Shown here: in pieces, positions 1 through 6,085 of the stretch
Numbering within the stretch: the first letter of the stretch is position 1
How the letters are laid out: every line of letters begins with the position of its first letter
NCBI GenBank assembly: GCA_011064865.1
Contig: JAAKFX010000093.1
Span: 1-6,290 of the forward strand
DNA length: 6,290 nt
Direction: 5' to 3'
Origin: Candidatus Anoxychlamydiales bacterium
GTDB taxonomy: Bacteria; Chlamydiota; Chlamydiia; Chlamydiales; SM23-39
Made by a program: the position numbers and the translations under genes
The notes under the pieces: generated by a model
Seen by the model: only the letters and a program-made list of their open reading frames with translations
Told to the model about the DNA's origin: nothing
Database searches by the model: none

Positions 1-443
1 CGAGCAAAAATGTTTCAAAAACGACTGTTGGAAGAGTGCATATAGCTCAGCTAATGTGTGAAAAAGGATATGTGAAAAATCTCAATGAGGCTTTTTCTCT
101 TTATATAAAAGATAAAGGTGTTTGTTACGTATCTGGAGAAAAATTTTCTCCAAAAGAAGTTATCGATCAGATACATAAAGCTAATGGAAAAGCCGTTTTA
201 GCCCACCCCTCAGTAATTCAAAGTAGAAAAGTTATAAATAACCTATTAGAGCATGAGTTTGATGGAATAGAGGTTTACTATGCAAAGCTTTTTGCTACAG
301 AAGAAAAAAGATGGCAAAAAATAGCTGATAAACACTCTTTAATCGCTACTGGCGGATCTGATTTTCACGGAGAAAATAAACCATATCTATCGCTTGGATG
401 CTCTTGGGTCAATGAGGAAACATTTAATAAATTAATTAGTTAA
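1..443 (+). CDS. PHP-domain metal-dependent phosphoesterase, TrpH/RNase AM-like (5' end missing)
   Basis: This is the C-terminal part of a PHP-family phosphoesterase, entering from the left edge. The reading frame is open from base 3, giving 146 visible residues. The GTG at 36 is not a start: it encodes the Val of a GRVHIA segment that matches the GRxHIA motif of TrpH-type proteins. Metal-ligand motifs visible are GRVH (residues 10-13), KAVLAHP (63-69) and GGSDFH (117-122). The first HxH motif and catalytic N-terminus must lie outside the window; full-length relatives are about 270-290 residues. The E. coli relative YciV (RNase AM) trims RNA 5' ends and hydrolyses 3',5'-bisphosphonucleotides such as pAp, so a soluble cytoplasmic nucleotide or RNA phosphatase/exonuclease is expected. 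The exact substrate is inferred. The stop codon shares its last A with the folC ATG (TAATG), implying one transcript and coupled translation. Confidence 0.85.
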   Translation, partial: SKNVSKTTVGRVHIAQLMCEKGYVKNLNEAFSLYIKDKGVCYVSGEKFSPKEVIDQIHKANGKAVLAHPSVIQSRKVINNLLEHEFDGIEVYYAKLFATEEKRWQKIADKHSLIATGGSDFHGENKPYLSLGCSWVNEETFNKLIS

Positions 444-1642
444 TGTCTGAATATCAAAAATTAAAAAATAAGCTGTTTTCACTATTTTCAAATAAAATAG
501 AGTGTCGTTTAGAAAATATTTCACTTGCAAGTATGCATTTAAACTATCCAGACAAAGATTTTAAAAGTATACATATAGCTGGAACTAATGGTAAAGGATC
601 TGTTGCTACAAAAATTGCAAAAGCTCTATCTCTATCAGGGTATAAGGTAGCCCTATATACTTCTCCACATATATCTTCTTATAGAGAGAGAATATCTGTA
701 AATGGTAGATTGATCTCAAAAAAAGATGTTCTTTTTTTTCTAGATCAAATATTTAAGCTTCAAAAAAAAATAAATAAATATTTGAGTTTTTTTGAAATTA
801 CAACTCTTTTAGCTTTTTTATATTTTTCGAAAAAAAAAGTGGACTTTGCTGTAATAGAGACAGGGCTTGGCGGTAGATTAGATGCAACAAATATAATAAC
901 TCCAATTTTATCGATCATTACATCTATAGGTTTAGATCATACAGATATTTTAGGTGATAGCTTAGATAAAATAGCTACAGAAAAATCATTCATAATAAAG
1001 CCTAATATTCCAGTTGTTGTTGGTCCAAAAGCTAATTTGAAACCAATAATACAAAGAGCAAAAAAGTGCACATCGCAGCTGTTTATTGCAAAAAAAAAAT
1101 CATCTTTTTATGATTTTCAAAATGCTGAAATAGCAAAAAAAGCAATAGATATTCTTTCTGAAAAATATCAGATTAAAGAAGCTATTTTGAAAAAGGCATT
1201 AAATCTGCGCCCAAGAGCTAGATTTGAAATAAAAAAAAATCTAGGGCCTAGAGTTGTAATATTTGATGTCGCTCACAACTCAGATGGTTTTAAAGAGCTA
1301 AAAAAAGCAATAAAACTTTTTTTTCCAAAAGATAGTATCAGAGTTATTTTAGGTTTTTCAAAACAAAAAGATTCTTCAAGTTCTATAAAAATTCTAAAAA
1401 CATTTGTCAGTTTTATTCATGTAGTTGAAGCAAATTACTTTAAAGCTTTGTCCAAATTTGAGATTGAAACAGATCTAAAATTTTTAAAAGTATCAAACTA
1501 TCAAATAGAAGATTCAATAAAAAAAGGAGTAGATTCAGCTAAAAAATTAGCTGTTAACAATAATGAAATATTACTTGTAACTGGTAGTTTTTATATTTTA
1601 GATGAAATTCAAAAACATTTAAAAATATTAAAAAAAAATTAA
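443..1642 (+). CDS. folC: Bifunctional dihydrofolate synthase / folylpolyglutamate synthase
   Basis: This is a Mur-ligase-family enzyme that adds glutamate to dihydropteroate and/or to reduced folates using ATP, in the cytoplasm. At 399 residues it is slightly shorter than the usual 420-440. Motifs in order: P-loop GTNGKGS (47-53), TSPH (73-76), FEIT (117-120), ETGLGGRLDATN (139-150), SIGLDH (161-166), and EK180-181, at the place of the lysine that is carbamylated in E. coli FolC. PRARFEI (257-263) and DVAHN (275-279) open the C-terminal ligase domain. The AHN signature reads DVAHN instead of the common DGAHN. The start is the ATG overlapping the upstream PHP stop by one base; no clear Shine-Dalgarno is seen, which fits coupling. 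The gene contains long A or T runs, including ten A at 1090-1099. Its end overlaps the convergent methyltransferase by four bases. Family assignment is firm; whether one or both activities are present cannot be read from the sequence. Confidence 0.93.
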   Translation: MSEYQKLKNKLFSLFSNKIECRLENISLASMHLNYPDKDFKSIHIAGTNGKGSVATKIAKALSLSGYKVALYTSPHISSYRERISVNGRLISKKDVLFFLDQIFKLQKKINKYLSFFEITTLLAFLYFSKKKVDFAVIETGLGGRLDATNIITPILSIITSIGLDHTDILGDSLDKIATEKSFIIKPNIPVVVGPKANLKPIIQRAKKCTSQLFIAKKKSSFYDFQNAEIAKKAIDILSEKYQIKEAILKKALNLRPRARFEIKKNLGPRVVIFDVAHNSDGFKELKKAIKLFFPKDSIRVILGFSKQKDSSSSIKILKTFVSFIHVVEANYFKALSKFEIETDLKFLKVSNYQIEDSIKKGVDSAKKLAVNNNEILLVTGSFYILDEIQKHLKILKKN

Positions 1643-2217
1643 ATTTTCTCTATCCAAAAAAATATCGGAGCCTTTTCTCTATTTAGCCATGTATGACATA
1701 TGACACTATATTGTTTTCTATCTAATGTTTTTAGAAAATCTCTAATAGCAATATACTCTTTTTCACCCTCAGCATGCCCAACATAGCTCATTATGCTAAT
1801 AGCTGCTTTTTTGGCTAAAATAGCTAAAGCTGATTTTATGCTATTTATCGTTGATTTAGCTTTTGTAATAATTTTCTTGTCAGATGTCGGTAGGTAACCT
1901 AGGTTATAAACTATTAAATTTACTTCATCTTCAACGATTTTTTGTAAATCTTCATGCGACGTGTGAATTATACTAATATTTTGAAACTCTTTTTTAGTTA
2001 ATTTTTTTTTAAGCAGTATTGTAGTGCTGTCAATAGCCTTTTTTTGAATATCTATACAATAAAGTCTTCCCAGTTTGCTCAAAATTGTAGCTAAAAATAG
2101 AGAATCATGCCCATTTCCTGTAGTTGCATCTATCGCAATATCTCTCTTATTTAAAAAATTTTCCCAATATTTTTTAGCAATCTCTAGATGAGGGGAATAT
2201 ATATTTGGTTTTTTCAT
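1639..2217 (-). CDS. mnmM: Class I SAM methyltransferase, YtqB/MnmM family (predicted tRNA wobble-uridine methyltransferase)
   Basis: This is a Rossmann-fold methyltransferase of the 'rRNA methylase YtqB' family. Its B. subtilis member, now called MnmM, methylates aminomethyl-uridine at the tRNA wobble position. From the preferred ATG (2217-2215) it has 192 residues: SAM motif I DATTGNGHD at 30-38, the acidic ribose-binding CIDIQ at 54-58, the family signature YNLGYLPTSDK at 104-114, YVGHAEGEKE at 145-154 and a C-terminal PIFFWIEKI. From memory, B. subtilis YtqB has NLGYLPGGDK and YHGHPEGK at the equivalent sites. Start choice is uncertain. ATG 2217 gives the family's usual N-terminal length and has GGATAAG upstream; ATG 2232 and TTG 2253 are in-frame alternatives lacking a ribosome-binding site and adding an internally repeated DRFDM/DKFDM. 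The gene is convergent with folC and divergent from tRNA-Val. The family is well supported; the tRNA substrate is transferred from homology. Confidence 0.85.
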   Translation of the reverse strand: MKKPNIYSPHLEIAKKYWENFLNKRDIAIDATTGNGHDSLFLATILSKLGRLYCIDIQKKAIDSTTILLKKKLTKKEFQNISIIHTSHEDLQKIVEDEVNLIVYNLGYLPTSDKKIITKAKSTINSIKSALAILAKKAAISIMSYVGHAEGEKEYIAIRDFLKTLDRKQYSVICHTWLNREKAPIFFWIEKI

Positions 2218-2338
2218 GTCAAACTTATCCATATCAAATCTATCTTTTTTCAACTAATTTAACATAAAAAATATAAAAGTTCTTTTTTTATAATCGGTTT
2301 AATTTTAAAAAAAAATATTTACATGCCTATAATTTGTG

Positions 2339-2367
2339 TTGCTCTCAAATGATCTTCTAAATAAAAT
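2339..2367 (+). promoter_or_regulatory. Candidate sigma70-type promoter for tRNA-Val
   Basis: TTGCTC (2339-2344) and TAAAAT (2362-2367) are separated by 17 bases and match the -35 and -10 consensus at 4/6 and 5/6. Transcription would begin about 2374, a few bases before the tRNA 5' end, as is typical for tRNA genes. A perfect TATAAT also occurs at 2328-2333, with a TTAAAA 17 bases upstream, and could be an alternative that gives a longer leader. In DNA this AT-rich such matches arise easily by chance. Confidence 0.4.
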
Positions 2368-2379
2368 ATTGAGCTATTT

Positions 2380-2453
2380 GGGATATTAGCTCAGTTGGTT
2401 AGAGCGCCACGTTGACATCGTGGAGGTCAGCTGTTCGAGTCAGCTATATCCCA
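2380..2453 (+). tRNA. tRNA-Val (anticodon GAC)
   Basis: A complete cloverleaf can be folded by eye. The acceptor stem GGGATAT (2380-2386) pairs perfectly with ATATCCC (2446-2452), and A2453 is the discriminator. The D stem is GCTC (2389-2392) with GAGC (2402-2405). The anticodon stem is CCACG (2407-2411) with CGTGG (2419-2423) around the loop TTGACAT, which puts anticodon GAC at 2414-2416; this reads GUC and GUU valine codons. The T stem AGCTG/CAGCT (2429-2433 with 2441-2445) is perfect and carries a TTCGAGT loop. The CCA end is not encoded (ATT follows the discriminator), so a CCA-adding enzyme is required. A run of seven T (2458-2464) follows directly and may end the transcript. The gene stands alone between the methyltransferase and the infC cluster. 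Confidence 0.96.
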
Positions 2454-2525
2454 TTGATTTTTTTATTAATGAAATTTGAAAGTATTTTTTACCATTTTTT
2501 TTACCAGATAAGATAAAATCTTCTC

Positions 2526-2554
2526 TTTAAAAGAATTGAGAGCTCATATATACT
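2526..2554 (+). promoter_or_regulatory. Candidate promoter for the infC-rpmI-rplT-pheS cluster
   Basis: TTTAAA (2526-2531) and TATACT (2549-2554) lie 17 bases apart and match sigma70-type -35 and -10 elements at 4/6 and 5/6. A start near 2561 would leave a leader of about 80 bases before infC. The rest of the 2454-2646 gap holds T-runs, a short T6-ACCA repeat and no convincing hairpin or gene. This is the best candidate I could find, not a confident site. Confidence 0.3.
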
Positions 2555-2630
2555 GATAGACTTTGCGAAATGTGTGTATTCTATATTCGTTTTTTGCTAA
2601 AATTTGAAAAATAAAAAAAAGTTTAAAATT

Positions 2631-2649
2631 AGGGAAATTAAATATTTTG
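2631..2649 (+). promoter_or_regulatory. infC ribosome-binding site with adjacent AUU and UUG candidate starts
   Basis: AGGG (2631-2634) is the only Shine-Dalgarno-like sequence before infC. It lies 9 bases from the in-frame ATT at 2644-2646 and 12 bases from TTG at 2647-2649; 5-9 is the usual range. No ATG or GTG occurs in frame between the upstream stop TGA (2605-2607) and the conserved INRQIR segment. Translation must therefore begin at a non-canonical codon, as at E. coli infC (AUU), where IF3 represses its own synthesis. Confidence 0.55.
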
Positions 2650-3153
2650 AGAATCAACAGGCAAATCAGAGCTACTAAAGTTAGGCTTATCTCTAAAGAG
2701 GGGAAGCAAGTTGGAGTACTTACTATAACAGATGCATTGAAATTAGCAGAAGAAGAAGATCTCGATTTAGTGGAAATAGCCCCTAATGCTAATCCACCCG
2801 TTTGTAAAATAATTGATTATGGTAAATATAAATACCAACAAATAAAAAAGGAAAAAGAGAGTAAAAAAGCTCAACATCAAGTAAAGATTAAAGAGATTAA
2901 GTTTAAACCGAACATCGATACTCATGATTTTTTAACGAAAGAAAAGCATGCGAAAGAGTTTATCGAAAAAGGGTATAAAGTGAGAGTGGTTTGCACTTTT
3001 CGTGGCAGAGAAATGTTGCATGTTGAACTTGGTGAAAAAATTATTAAAAGATTAATTGAAGATCTGCAAGATATTGCAGCGGTTGAAGCTCCTATAAAAT
3101 TAATGGGAAAAAATATGTCAACTGTTTTGGCTCCAATTGGAAAAAAACGTTAA
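2644..3153 (+). CDS. infC: Translation initiation factor IF-3
   Basis: IF3 binds the 30S subunit, prevents premature 50S joining and checks the start codon and initiator tRNA. Numbered from the TTG at 2647 (168 residues), the N-domain runs to about 75 with INRQIR (3-8), DLVEIAP (40-46) and NPPVCKIIDYGKY (49-61). A Lys-rich linker helix covers about 67-85. The C-domain, with KPNID (87-91) and FRGRE (118-122), runs to the end at usual length. The linker wording resembles chlamydial IF3. I prefer the ATT at 2644 as start, which makes the TTG a leucine codon: spacing from AGGG is better and chlamydial IF3, from memory, also has Leu-Lys before INRQIR. TTG 2647 is the alternative. It is first in the cluster; its stop overlaps the rpmI ribosome-binding site. 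Autoregulation through the non-canonical start is inferred from E. coli. Confidence 0.95.
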   Translation: MLRINRQIRATKVRLISKEGKQVGVLTITDALKLAEEEDLDLVEIAPNANPPVCKIIDYGKYKYQQIKKEKESKKAQHQVKIKEIKFKPNIDTHDFLTKEKHAKEFIEKGYKVRVVCTFRGREMLHVELGEKIIKRLIEDLQDIAAVEAPIKLMGKNMSTVLAPIGKKR

Positions 3154-3164
3154 GGAGAATAAAA

Positions 3165-3362
3165 GTGCCAAAAATGAAAACAAAAAAAGCAGTTTCTAAA
3201 CGTTTCAAAGTAACTGCAAACAAGAAATTAAAAAGAACAAAACCCGGTCGAAGACATATGCTGACAAAAAAAACAACTAAGCGTAAAAGACATCTTAGAA
3301 AACAAACGCTTGTTAATAAAACTCAGCTAAAAACTTATTCTAGACTTATGGGAATTGTTTAA
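3165..3362 (+). CDS. rpmI: 50S ribosomal protein L35 (bL35)
   Basis: This is a 65-residue, strongly basic protein of the large ribosomal subunit. The MPKMKTKKAVSKRFK opening, the LKRTKPGRRHMLTKK core and the C-terminal LRKQTLV...YSRLMGI are typical of the whole bL35 family, and the length is standard. The start is GTG at 3165, chosen because it gives the invariant MPKMKT N-terminus and lies 7 bases after a good AGGAG (3153-3157); the internal ATG at 3174 would remove conserved residues. The ribosome-binding site begins on the last base of the infC stop, so the two genes are tightly linked. rplT follows after 28 bases. In E. coli, L20 represses translation of rpmI and rplT through the mRNA; no comparable structure could be recognised here. 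Confidence 0.96.
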   Translation: MPKMKTKKAVSKRFKVTANKKLKRTKPGRRHMLTKKTTKRKRHLRKQTLVNKTQLKTYSRLMGIV

Positions 3363-3390
3363 AAAAAAATAATAAATTTGGAGAAAAAAA

Positions 3391-3747
3391 ATGGCTAGAG
3401 TGACGTGTGCAGTAGCTTCTAGAAAAAGAAGAAAGCGCGTTTTAAAGTTAGCTAAAGGTTTTTACGGCGACAGAAAAAATCATATTCGTCTTACAAAAGA
3501 TGCTGTAATGAAAGCTTTAGCTTATAATTACATACATAGAAAAAAGAAAAAATCAGATTTTAGAAAACTTTGGATTATAAGAATCAATGTTGCTGCGAAA
3601 ATAAATGGAATAAGTTATAGTAAATTCATGTATGGCTTAAAAAAAGCAGAGTGCTTAATTAACAGAAAAGTTTTGGCTAATTTAGCTTTAAATGATCCTA
3701 AAGCTTTCTCTGATGTTGCTGGTATGGCAAAAAAAGCATTAGCTTAA
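3391..3747 (+). CDS. rplT: 50S ribosomal protein L20 (bL20)
   Basis: This is a 118-residue ribosomal protein that binds 23S rRNA and is needed early in 50S assembly. The long basic N-terminal helix region shows ASRKRRKRVLKLAKGFYGDRK (about 9-29) and AYNYIHRKKKKSDFRKLWIIRIN (about 44-66). The globular C-terminal domain (about 60-118) holds GISYSKFMYGLKKA and NRKVLANLA...PKAF, which in other bacteria also binds the leader mRNA for feedback control. Length and motifs are standard. The ATG at 3391 is preceded by GGAG at 3380-3383 with 7 bases spacing. It is third in the infC cluster, 15 bases before pheS; the intervening DNA is a run of ten A followed by CTAGTTT. Confidence 0.97.
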   Translation: MARVTCAVASRKRRKRVLKLAKGFYGDRKNHIRLTKDAVMKALAYNYIHRKKKKSDFRKLWIIRINVAAKINGISYSKFMYGLKKAECLINRKVLANLALNDPKAFSDVAGMAKKALA

Positions 3748-3762
3748 AAAAAAAACTAGTTT

Positions 3763-4794
3763 ATGACTTTAGATGCTCAAATTACTGTAATTCGCAATAA
3801 GTTTTTGCAAGAGTTAAAACTTGCAAAAACTTCTAAACATATCGAAAGATTAAAAGTTAATTATTTAGGCAAAAAAGGTTCTCTGCAAGCCCTGATGCAG
3901 CTCTTAAAAGATGCAACAAAAGAAGATAGACCTTTTTTTGGTAAACAAATTAATGATCTAAAGTTTGAAATTTCATCTCATCTTGAAAATAGTTTTAAAA
4001 GACTCGCTTTAGAAGAAGAAACACTAAAGCTTGAAAACGAATATATAGACGTAACTCTTCCTGGAAGAAAACACTTTTGGGGTAGATATCATATCGTTAC
4101 TCTTACAATGAATAAAATGATAGATGCTTTTGTTTCTATGGGATTTTCTGTCGAAACAGGCCCTGATATAGATTCTGATTTTTATAATTTTGAAGGTCTT
4201 AATTTTGCGAAAGATCACCCAGCTAGAGATATGCAAGATACCTTTTATATTTCAGAGGATCTGCTTTTAAGAACTCATACCAGTAATGTTCAAGTTAGAG
4301 TCATGGAAAATTTCAAACCTCCAATCAGATGTATTGCTCCCGGTAAATGCTTTAGAAATGAAACCATATCTTCCCGATCTCATGTGTTTTTTAATCAAGT
4401 CGAGCTCTTTTATATAGATGAAAATGTGAGTTTTGCTGATCTTTTTGCAACTATTGATCAGTTTTTTGTGAAGTTTTTTGAAAAACCAATAGAGACTAGA
4501 TTTAGACCAAGTTATTTTCCTTTTGTTGAACCCGGAATGGAATGCGATATAAAATGTATTCTCTGCTCAGGTCAAGGATGCTCGCTTTGTAAAAATACCG
4601 GCTGGTTAGAAGTTTTCGGTGCCGGTATGATTCATCCAAATGTATTGAAAGCTGGCGGTATAGATTCCGAGAAATACTCAGGCTATGCAGCAGGTATTGG
4701 AGTAGAAAGACTTGCCATGTTAATGCATCAAATTAATGATATTAGACTTTTTACCGAAAACGATATGAGATTTTTAGAGCAATTTGATTTATAA
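3763..4794 (+). CDS. pheS: Phenylalanine--tRNA ligase alpha subunit
   Basis: This is the catalytic alpha subunit of the alpha2-beta2 PheRS, which charges tRNA-Phe. The 343 residues are full length. An N-terminal coiled-coil arm (about 1-95, with YLGKKG 34-39) is followed by the class II core: DHPARDMQDTFY (151-162), RTHTSNVQ (170-177), motif 2 with FRNE (197-200) and SRSHVFFNQVE (204-214), FRPSYFPFVEPG (247-258), and motif 3 GIGVER (311-316) near SGYAAG. Between these lies a Cys-rich insert, C265-x2-C268-x4-C273-x2-C276 plus C261, ending in KNTGW. A similar insert, from memory, occurs in chlamydial and Bacteroidota PheS and looks like a zinc knuckle. The start ATG lies 15 bases after rplT without an evident Shine-Dalgarno, suggesting read-on from rplT. 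The beta-subunit gene pheT does not follow; the next gene is on the other strand. No hairpin terminator is visible in the 22-base gap after it. Confidence 0.97.
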   Translation: MTLDAQITVIRNKFLQELKLAKTSKHIERLKVNYLGKKGSLQALMQLLKDATKEDRPFFGKQINDLKFEISSHLENSFKRLALEEETLKLENEYIDVTLPGRKHFWGRYHIVTLTMNKMIDAFVSMGFSVETGPDIDSDFYNFEGLNFAKDHPARDMQDTFYISEDLLLRTHTSNVQVRVMENFKPPIRCIAPGKCFRNETISSRSHVFFNQVELFYIDENVSFADLFATIDQFFVKFFEKPIETRFRPSYFPFVEPGMECDIKCILCSGQGCSLCKNTGWLEVFGAGMIHPNVLKAGGIDSEKYSGYAAGIGVERLAMLMHQINDIRLFTENDMRFLEQFDL

Positions 4795-4816
4795 AATTTT
4801 TCTGAATAAACACGAT

Positions 4817-6085
4817 TTAAGATAAATTTATTCCATCACGTAAATAGGATTCTAGTGTAATAATCTCACCTTTCATTTTCAATTCTTTTTCAGCTGCTTT
4901 CAAAGCCCTTTTTTCTCGATCTAGAGTTTTTTTATCTTCTGTATTCCAAACAACTTGAATGATTTTTTTATGACCTTTAGGTGTTGTTACAATGAAATCA
5001 ATTTCATAACGCTTGGAAGTTAAATAATAACTAATTTTGCACCCAAGTCTTCTTAAATCAAGATAAACAACATTTTCAAAAAGTTTTCCTAAATCTCCAT
5101 CATAATTCAATGTCAATGCTCTCACAATTCCAGGATCAATGGCATAAATTTTTTTGGGATTCGTTTGCATTTTTCTAATGGATTTATCATATATAGTTAC
5201 AGAAAAAGCTAAATAAGCATCTTCTATATAGTCTGCATATTCATAAAGAATATCTTTGCCAGTTTTGTATCCTTTGCTTTTTAGATCATTGTAGAATTTA
5301 TTTATAGTGAAGGGATTTGCGACATTATGGATCATTGATAAAATCATGTATTTGATCAAAGCTGTATTTTTAATTTTATGTCTTTCAATAATATCTCTAT
5401 AAAGGACTATATCAATATATTCTTGCAAAATGCGTCCTCTGATATCAGAATCATATTGAGTTACTTCAGGAAAACCTCCTTCTGTTAAATAGCTATGAAA
5501 TATCTTGGTTAAATTATCTTGCGTTTTTTTACTAAATATACTTCGATCTATAGTAATATTTTTTGCCTTTATATATTCATCAAAACTAAAAGGCCATATC
5601 TCCGTTGCTATTGAACGTCCACGCAAACTTGTAGCAATTTCCTTGCTCAAAAGTTTTGCTGAAGATCCCGTTAAAAAAATTTCTACATTTTTACTATCAT
5701 GAAAACGTCTAATTACTATAGCCCAATCTTTAACATTTTGTATTTCATCTAAGAAGAAATAACATTTTTGTTCATGATTTTCAGGATAAATAGAATAAAA
5801 GGCTTCAAGTAAATTTGCTAATTTTTTTCTATCCAATGGTAAAAGTCTATCGTCTTCAAAGTTTATATATAACACTCTAGATAAATCAGTGCCTTTTTTT
5901 AACATATCGAGAATATTTTGATAAACAAAATATGTTTTGCCTGATCTACGCATTCCCATAGCTACTTTAATCATATTCTCAGCTTTTGCAAAACTAATAT
6001 CTCGTCTAATGATTTTTTCTTTTATAAGCTTTAACTTATCTTGAAATTCTCCTAAAAGAACTTGAAGTATTTTCTTTTCATTCAT
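4817..6085 (-). CDS. AAA family ATPase with DUF4143 / degenerate PD-(D/E)XK-like C-terminus
   Basis: This is a 422-residue ATPase of the AAA_14 plus DUF4143 type, widespread in bacteria and archaea and of unknown function. Visible motifs: Walker A GMRRSGKT (44-51), INFEDDR (74-80), Walker B YFFLDEIQNV (109-118), sensor-like FLTGSSAKLL (137-146), a possible arginine finger LRGRS (154-158) and PFSFDEY (165-171). The DUF4143 part begins near LYRDIIERHKI (228-238). The C-terminus recalls a PD-(D/E)XK nuclease fold: LFENVVYLDLRRLG (335-348), EIDFIV (361-366) and IIQVVW (375-380). The usual ExK is replaced by QVV, so nuclease activity is doubtful. No signal peptide or membrane segment is seen. The ATG at 6085 follows AAGGAAAG with good spacing. 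It is convergent with pheS and stands alone; the repeat-rich region upstream may control it. Such genes often occur in several mobile-like copies per genome, which would fit an accessory role, but nothing here proves transfer. Confidence 0.85.
   Translation of the reverse strand: MNEKKILQVLLGEFQDKLKLIKEKIIRRDISFAKAENMIKVAMGMRRSGKTYFVYQNILDMLKKGTDLSRVLYINFEDDRLLPLDRKKLANLLEAFYSIYPENHEQKCYFFLDEIQNVKDWAIVIRRFHDSKNVEIFLTGSSAKLLSKEIATSLRGRSIATEIWPFSFDEYIKAKNITIDRSIFSKKTQDNLTKIFHSYLTEGGFPEVTQYDSDIRGRILQEYIDIVLYRDIIERHKIKNTALIKYMILSMIHNVANPFTINKFYNDLKSKGYKTGKDILYEYADYIEDAYLAFSVTIYDKSIRKMQTNPKKIYAIDPGIVRALTLNYDGDLGKLFENVVYLDLRRLGCKISYYLTSKRYEIDFIVTTPKGHKKIIQVVWNTEDKKTLDREKRALKAAEKELKMKGEIITLESYLRDGINLS

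Noticed and set aside
36..38. GTG as start of a 135-residue protein
   Set aside because: The frame continues upstream to the window edge and the GTG codes the Val of the conserved GRVHIA motif; the gene is simply cut off.
2485..2506. Tandem TTTTTTACCA repeats 3' of the tRNA, considered as an attachment site
   Set aside because: There is no integrase, no duplicated tRNA 3' end and no element boundary nearby; it is simple T-rich sequence.
2521..2542. Possible hairpin CTCT/AGAG in the infC leader
   Set aside because: Only about four to five weak pairs around a 12-base loop; no T-run; likely chance.
2565..2595. Possible attenuator: GCGAA/TTCGT stem followed by six T
   Set aside because: Five pairs including a G-T, with a 15-base unpaired loop, are too weak for a terminator.
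4024..4236. Minus-strand open frame of 70 codons
   Set aside because: It lies wholly inside pheS, opposite highly conserved motifs, and has no recognisable domain.
4795..4816. Bidirectional terminator between pheS and the ATPase gene
   Set aside because: The 22-base gap contains T5 but no inverted repeat able to form a stem.
5505..5702. Plus-strand open frame of 65 codons
   Set aside because: It is antisense to the conserved middle of the ATPase gene, which fully explains the region.
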